Below, one piece after another: positions 6,301 through 8,639 of a stretch of 8,639 nt of DNA. Position 1 is the stretch's first letter, and every line of letters starts with the position of its first letter. Both the position numbers and the translations under genes were made by a program. The stretch comes from Pirellulaceae bacterium (GTDB lineage Bacteria > Planctomycetota > Planctomycetia > Pirellulales > Pirellulaceae), in NCBI GenBank assembly GCA_020846515.1, contig JADLDX010000037.1, positions 1-8,639 of the forward strand, given 5' to 3'. The notes under the pieces were generated by a model that saw nothing but the letters and a program-made list of their open reading frames with translations, was not told the DNA's origin and ran no database searches.

Positions 6301-8639
6301 TCTGCTGGAGATTGGTAGTTCCAGCTTGCTCAAAACCAAAGTACAAACTGCGTCGATCGTTTTCTGGCAGTGGGCGCGAGTTGTTGAACGTCAGCGGCGA
6401 ATTATGCCCAGGATCGGTCTCACGAGTGTTCGTGATGTGCCACAGGTTCACATCCAATGGCGAGAAGGCCAATCCGAACGAAGCGCCTACACCCGAGGCG
6501 GATTGAACTTTATTGACGCCACCGGGGAAAATGTTGCGTGGGTTACCAGCGGTATCGAATGCGTAGATCACACCCGTATTGGTAATACCGAACAGAACGT
6601 TCGCCAAAGAAACGCCATTTCCATCTACCAGATTGGCAGGACCGGCCGATAGACCAGCAAAAGTAATCGGCACTCCGTTGTCAAGCAACGTATTGATGGG
6701 CAACCGTCCCGAATAGAGTTCAGTTGCAGTATTGACCGTAAAGTTAGCGGCGAACTGGTTGTTACCCGGGCCAACATTGGCCTCGAACAATTCCCCAAGG
6801 TTGCTAACTGCGTACAAGTTGTTACCGATCTTGGCCAAGCCAGTAACGGTACCGTCCGTAAAGCGATTGGCGAGAGTACCTGACAGGAATCGCCCCATTT
6901 CCACAATGTTGGTACCCGCGCCGTTGACGACGGCGTTGCCAGTACGTGTATTGGTGCCCGTTGCGTTCTGGGCAGCGCCCGTGGCCGGGTTGATCGCATA
7001 TACCACGTTGGTCGCGTTGAAATTCACAACAGGACTAACGCCGATTACCGCGTTGTTGGCATCAAAAACCGCTCGGTTAAATGACGTGATGCCATTGCCG
7101 CGCGAGCCGACCGCCACACCAATCAACGATGCGTTGGTTCGGTTCAAATCTGACCAGAATGTCAGACCGTTGAACTGAATACCATCGCCCACTGGCGTGT
7201 TAGCACCGGCGGTTTGGTTGCGCTGCTGGATTGCGAAGGTCGTGGCACCAGTGGCTTCGGTAGTGAAGGTCGTAATGCCGCTGGCCCCAGGGCTGGTTGT
7301 CGCGCCCGTGGTGCCGGCGATGTTCGTCTGCACATAGATGCCGCTGGTTGCGTCAGTTACCGAGTTGGCACCCGTATTGATCGGTATATGGTAACCCATC
7401 AATCCGCCATCGATGCGCATGGCAATGTCGCGCAGTTGATAGTTGGTACCGGCATTAACCGTCGTGCTCACATTCGCTTCGGTTGCACCGGTCATGACGT
7501 TGAGATTCTGCAGCAACGAATTGTTGCCGTTATTGCGAATGGAGTAGGCCACCATATCACCAAGGGTGAATGGGACCTGGTTATTCGTATTGAGCGCACC
7601 TGCAGTGGAAGAAAACGCCACTTGAAGCGGGGCCTGCGCGGTCGACGGATTGACGCGCTGTGTTATCTCAAAGCGATCTTCGGCCACACGACGTACCGAC
7701 TCGATCGGTTCCAGACGCGTCAGCGTCGAATTGGCTCCATTGGCAATACCGGTAGCTGACTGGAACTGACCCATGGCCACAGAGTGCACGCGATTGCTCG
7801 AGACGGCGACGAAGTAGTCGCCCACTGGCAGGGCCTGCGTTCCAATGAACGGATCGCGCGAACCGGCCGAACCGCGTGTCAAGTCATCGACGTCGGATCC
7901 CTCTGTCGGCGCAGCGCGGTCATCCAAAATGTTCGAGTCCGTTCCCATGTACACCAGGCGTCCATCAGCCTTGTTGTAAACCCATAGGTTCGTATTCGGA
8001 CCACCGAAGCCGTCCGCATAATCGATGTCGAAGACCATCGACACGTGGGTGGGTGAAGTCGGCAGAGCCGCACCAGCAGGCGGAATAATCTGCACATCGT
8101 TGCGACGAACACTGAACTCATACCACACCACTTCGGTGCCCGAATTCAGTTGCCCAGCAGCCGTCAAAGCGCCGCGGTCGGATCGCCCAATGTCGCCCAA
8201 ATTTAAGGCTGCCAGCTGTGTACCAGGCGTGGTCGTGGCATTATCGCCCACCAGCGGCGAGTGGACCGGCGTGGCCAGGGCTTCCAAACCGTTCGTGGCG
8301 AACCGCACATCAGCATAGTGTAAGGATGATCCGGCAACCTCGTCTGTCTGCTGCAAGCGAACCTGCAATCGATATGCGCCAGCCGTCTTGCCTTCGCGGA
8401 GGGCATTGCCATCCTGCAACTTGGATTGCGGATCGCTTGGACCACGATTGTTACTGCGCACACGCAGGTAATAGGTATTCGTCGTGCCGGCTGTGCCCGG
8501 TAGAACCATGCGCATACCGGGGTCGAGCAGATTGGTGGTGCCCAGATCGCGGGCCACACCTGGCTGCCACGAGTTCTGGACAGCCAGTGGATCTTGCTCC
8601 ATGACTTGAGTTTGGTTAGGAGCAATCAACGAAGTGTTA
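1..8639 (-). CDS. Giant multidomain extracellular protein, internal fragment (both ends outside the window)
   Basis: One reading frame is open across the entire window: reverse complements of + triplets starting at position 2 give 2,879 codons and no TAA, TAG or TGA. No start or stop lies inside, so full length is unknown and must exceed 2,879 residues. Modules in order: PPC-like beta-sandwiches (residues ~1-281), propeller-like region (~355-745), jelly-roll (~760-1250), right-handed beta-helix (~1420-1679), Ig-like domain (~1686-1909), GEVED domain (~1913-2300) and at least five cadherin-like domains (~2303-2879). There is no transmembrane segment, and the termini carrying any signal peptide or anchor are absent. 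Only one Cys (residue ~1278) and about 23 Lys were counted. The likely role is a secreted or cell-surface adhesin or structural protein; this is inferred from module types. Comparable giant genes are typical of Planctomycetes. Strand and frame are confirmed by synonymous drift between internal repeats. No frameshift is evident. Confidence 0.96.
326..661 (-). other. Domain: cadherin/Ig-like domain 4 (divergent type A)
   Basis: Residues ~2660-2771, 112 residues linker to linker. SLEDVGLVTDTKFMPVRRPG, PTTALDEVNQELEVVI, TGTLTYITAPHINSFTGQSL and FTINVTPVNDAPEF. The header keeps the EDxGLVT…RPGP…DE signature, but the rest is clearly different from domains 3 and 5, so it is an older or differently selected copy. 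Confidence 0.7.
662..1063 (-). other. Domain: cadherin/Ig-like domain 3 (type A, copy 1)
   Basis: Residues ~2526-2659, 134 residues linker to linker. TTEDAGLVTQPGFITGIRPG, PVVATDEG, PENQTISFNVTAQIPALF, GQLTYELQPDVNRILLDI, GFSPILVEVIAQDTGSDVAP and TFTIQPTEVNDVPEF. It shares the header 'EDxGhVTxxxFxxxxRPGPxxAxDE' with the two following domains. Its C-terminal half is almost identical to the domain at 1-325. Confidence 0.75.
727..1018 (-). repeat. Direct DNA repeat, copy B
   Basis: Partner of 1-280. It contains the four extra codons (part of TGPALVP) absent from copy A. Between the two copies lies the divergent domain 4, so the duplicated unit appears to be two domains long (about 242-246 residues). 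Confidence 0.9.
1064..1408 (-). other. Domain: cadherin-like domain 2
   Basis: Residues ~2411-2525, running from the VNDAP linker to VNDRP. GINDTITILEDAVTTLPGST, DPNENGQILTLINAVN, GGVVSVTNDTLSYTPPAHYN, AIVVLTIRDSGVAGGDDNPL and LTINITSVNDRPEF. Same domain class as its neighbour, with a degenerate 'LSYTPPAHYN' in place of 'FTYTPNLDF'. Confidence 0.8.
1409..1735 (-). other. Domain: cadherin-like domain 1
   Basis: Residues ~2303-2410. AVNDAYTMAEDGVLTV, PGVLANDTDVDN, then NGQLSLNTDGSFTYTPNLDF, FGTDSFVYLVTD and VTITVTPVNDAP. This is the textbook bacterial cadherin-like (Cadherin_4/Big_9) pattern 'VNDAYxxxEDxxLTV…VLANDxD…GxFTYTPxxxFxGxDSFxYxVxD'. Acidic linkers of this kind bind Ca2+ in related domains (established for cadherins, inferred here). 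Confidence 0.88.
2063..2314 (-). other. Small repeated module copy, second insert in the GEVED domain
   Basis: Residues ~2109-2192. ALDGLAFRVMDGAGNVVTFE, DVNLATATPALLANAIATAI, NAQRGLGTV and GNSVIIR. It is in tandem with the copy at 2411-2644 (about 110 residues between starts) and ends immediately before NDEDGVSFG, where the GEVED core resumes. Confidence 0.55.
2411..2644 (-). other. Small repeated module copy, first insert in the GEVED domain
   Basis: Residues ~1999-2076. GLDGQRLVITD, SITVEFNTDAAF, DVLLSDTAAQVATKFATAVN and ASSSVSLGG. DG-led strand, 'VEFN' strand, TAAQVATKFATAVN helix and closing strand match the other copies. It follows ATGDDND of the GEVED header. Confidence 0.55.
2913..3583 (-). 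other. Domain: SbsA-type Ig-like domain interrupted by a small module
   Basis: Residues ~1686-1909. The first half reads SATVTPSAIRLTENGRLLVP, GVDYTFGYNINSRTVRMTPL and SDSVYEITMNNRDG. The second half reads NAIRDLAGNALAANRANTLT then QFTIVMP. This is the bacterial SbsA Ig-like pattern, in which 'Y-x-I-T-h-x-(N)…I-x-D-x-A-G-N-x-L' is normally near-contiguous. Here the two halves are separated by about 85 residues holding another copy of the small module (3038-3259). It precedes the GEVED domain directly (DYGD follows the final strand). Confidence 0.65.
3038..3259 (-). other. Small repeated module copy, inside the Ig-like domain
   Basis: Residues ~1794-1867. ITAGDTVTVTLPDSTTRVLT, FRKTPSVAPLDVVV, SPYQVSLKVVEKINQLGGGV and SGLIMVVGSN. 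Same order as the other copies (strand with GDT, strand, helix 'VSLKVVEKINQ', closing strand), but TFEFD has become LTFRK. It splits the Ig-like domain between NNRDG and the IRDLAGN strand. Confidence 0.45.
3602..4390 (-). other. Domain: Asn-rich right-handed parallel beta-helix
   Basis: Residues ~1416-1679. It is introduced by EDLGDTNRSREEQGQLIV and FASQWGVRLDD. Then come rungs such as AVLVNNIFNSNVAGGVTIVG, GRLINNTFHG, GVSVTGGASPTIMNNIFSNF and TVVGANVFKTNNNN. The cap reads DPLFVNPTAANFYLAASSQA, then DRDIFGQRRVDDP and NVFKDRGATDR. The recurring h-x-NN-h-F/I pattern is the Asn-ladder of PbH1-type beta-helices. 'DPLFVNP…FYLAASSQAID' is the usual end block of such domains. In known proteins these helices form adhesins or polysaccharide-binding surfaces. 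No lyase catalytic residues were identified, so an enzymatic role is unsupported. Confidence 0.75.
4538..4753 (-). other. Small repeated module copy (DGTTFTL…FEFD…TAGEVARAV)
   Basis: Residues ~1296-1367. GAIADGTTFTLSDG, LATFEFDVVNG, IAISITSRMTAGEVARAV and RSAINLQALVNVTAS. This is the clearest copy of the module: two strands (FTLSDG, TFEFD), an 'I-x-I-x-x-x-MTA' turn and an amphipathic helix EVARAVRSAIN. It lies between the jelly-roll terminal segment and the beta-helix. Upstream, the protein's only cysteine in the window occurs in LLNTCDTNN (codon 4805-4807). Confidence 0.55.
4880..6361 (-). other. Domain: jelly-roll (LamG/MAM-like) module interrupted by an insert
   Basis: Residues ~760-1250. 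It starts at DRRSLYFGFEQAG, then AIESLPIDLSGYSADDLPML, YFNYYLQTEN, AFRVYGTVDGSAWTLLATNN, NWRQARINLSPFAGNQ and DLRLRFEFSTGG (ending at residue ~941). This is a concanavalin-like sandwich order in which a strand describing a 'shape' is followed by x-W-R-x-x-x-I-x-L. The expected terminal strand, VFVDDIIIGFAERGE (residues ~1189-1202), appears only about 250 residues later, after inserted modules (see 5205-5749). It is followed by GRFQLEIRTANDYG. Such domains bind carbohydrate or protein in known families; no ligand can be assigned here. Confidence 0.6.
5434..5749 (-). other. Small repeated module copy 1 (DG…FEFD…TPAQVAQG), inside the jelly-roll
   Basis: Residues ~964-1068. ELTDGHTVTVT, ATFEFDLG, then AGSTLNLNGTVFLLD, then TATPAQVAQGMLTQLQALGF and NVLVLPTGG. 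Pattern: a DG-led strand, a TFEFD strand, a helix with TAxxVAxxhxxxh, and a closing strand. The family is not recognised by name. A degenerate further copy may follow at about 5205-5360 (NYAAGATAVRNALRTAMANQ … SVYGQTIRM). The module sits between the main jelly-roll strands and its last strand. Confidence 0.5.
6404..7795 (-). other. Domain: beta-propeller-like region with linker
   Basis: Residues ~282-745. A linker with LTRLEPIESVRRVAEDRFEI precedes repeated blade-like units: FTLGDMVAYSI…NLNVMTG (from residue ~358), YQLRDIAMRIDGGLMGYHI (~400), SLIGVAVGSRGNGI, GTVTGLAKIGNNLYAVSNLG (~597), VLFGITNTGVIYAFDTAG (681-698) and GLAFSPLDVNLWHITNTR (722-739). Each has a 'hydrophobic-A-x-x-(D)G-x-LY-x-h' pattern as in WD40/PQQ/NHL-type propeller blades. 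Blade number cannot be fixed by eye. The closing 'AFSPLDxNLWH' block is one I associate with planctomycete giant proteins. A binding or scaffold role is likely. The fold is inferred. Confidence 0.6.
7796..8133 (-). other. Domain: PPC-like extracellular beta-sandwich
   Basis: Residues ~170-281. It opens with VVWYEFSV, continues through MVFDIDYADGFGGPNTNLWV and DGRLVYMGTDSNI, and closes with DPFIGTQALPVGDYFVAVSS. This follows the PPC-type layout: a soluble strand with W/F, an acidic D-x-D segment, 'N(T)xLxVY…DGxLV', then a final 'LPxGxYxVAVS' strand. PPC-like domains are non-catalytic and occur in secreted proteins. The acidic stretch could bind Ca2+ (inference). Confidence 0.65.
8278..8639 (-). 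other. Domain: beta-sandwich fragment with YYLRVRS / YADVRFATNG signature
   Basis: Residues ~1-120. The visible end of a module that starts upstream (beyond 8639). It has NTYYLRVRSNNRG (residues ~54-66), then GAYRLQVRLQQTDEVAGS, then YADVRFATNG (residues 108-117). The YYLRVRS strand resembles the last strands of PPC (bacterial pre-peptidase C-terminal) beta-sandwiches. The QxTDE…YADxRxATNG block is a combination I associate with giant planctomycete proteins. No catalytic residues were seen. Naming the fold is inference; the strand pattern is directly visible. Confidence 0.6.

Noticed and set aside
8203..8625. Overlapping open frames on both strands at the right edge
   Set aside because: Both are shadows of the PPC-like part of the main gene (GAYRLQVRLQQTDE, YADVRFATNG). 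The Trp/Arg/His/Cys-rich translations look like off-frame reads.
1..8639. Possibility of a pseudogene or several adjacent genes
   Set aside because: No in-frame stop or frameshift was found, and no intergenic gap, ribosome binding site with a credible start, or terminator hairpin was noticed. Domain motifs continue in one frame throughout.

Overview
The whole window lies inside one enormous protein-coding gene on the minus strand. Reading + strand triplets that start at positions 2, 5, 8 … 8636 as reverse complements gives 2,879 consecutive codons with no stop. Neither the start codon nor the stop codon is in the window, so this is an internal slice of a protein longer than 2,879 residues. 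Residue numbers in this annotation count from the codon at 8636-8638 (residue 1) to the codon at 2-4 (residue 2879). No other gene, RNA gene, mobile element, CRISPR array, promoter or terminator is supported, and no stretch is non-coding.

The protein is a mosaic of extracellular modules. In N- to C-terminal order (high to low coordinates) they are: a fragment of a beta-sandwich module with YYLRVRS and YADVRFATNG; a PPC-like beta-sandwich; a beta-propeller-like region ending in GLAFSPLDVNLWHIT; a jelly-roll (LamG/MAM-like) domain closed by VDDIIIGFAERGE; an Asn-rich right-handed beta-helix; an SbsA-type Ig-like domain; a GEVED domain (DYGD … ATGDDND … DEDGVSF … DWNGDGD … GEVED); and at least five cadherin-like/bacterial Ig-like domains with VNDAP-type linkers. 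Scattered among them are about six copies of a short module (DG-x-hydrophobic strand, then FEF, then a TAxxVAxAIxxAI helix). Several of these sit inside other domains.

The module combination is what I associate with giant surface or secreted proteins of Planctomycetes (Pirellulaceae type), so that is the likely source. The assignment rests on remembered family resemblance, not on a search. The likely role is adhesion, surface-layer or matrix contact, with Ca2+-stabilised acidic loops. No enzymatic active site was seen. By my reading there is only one cysteine and about 23 lysines in 2,879 residues, which fits an exported protein with an unusual composition.

The strongest internal check on strand and frame is a direct DNA repeat (about 1-280 versus 727-1018). 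Its copies differ at roughly 12% of bases yet encode almost the same minus-strand protein.
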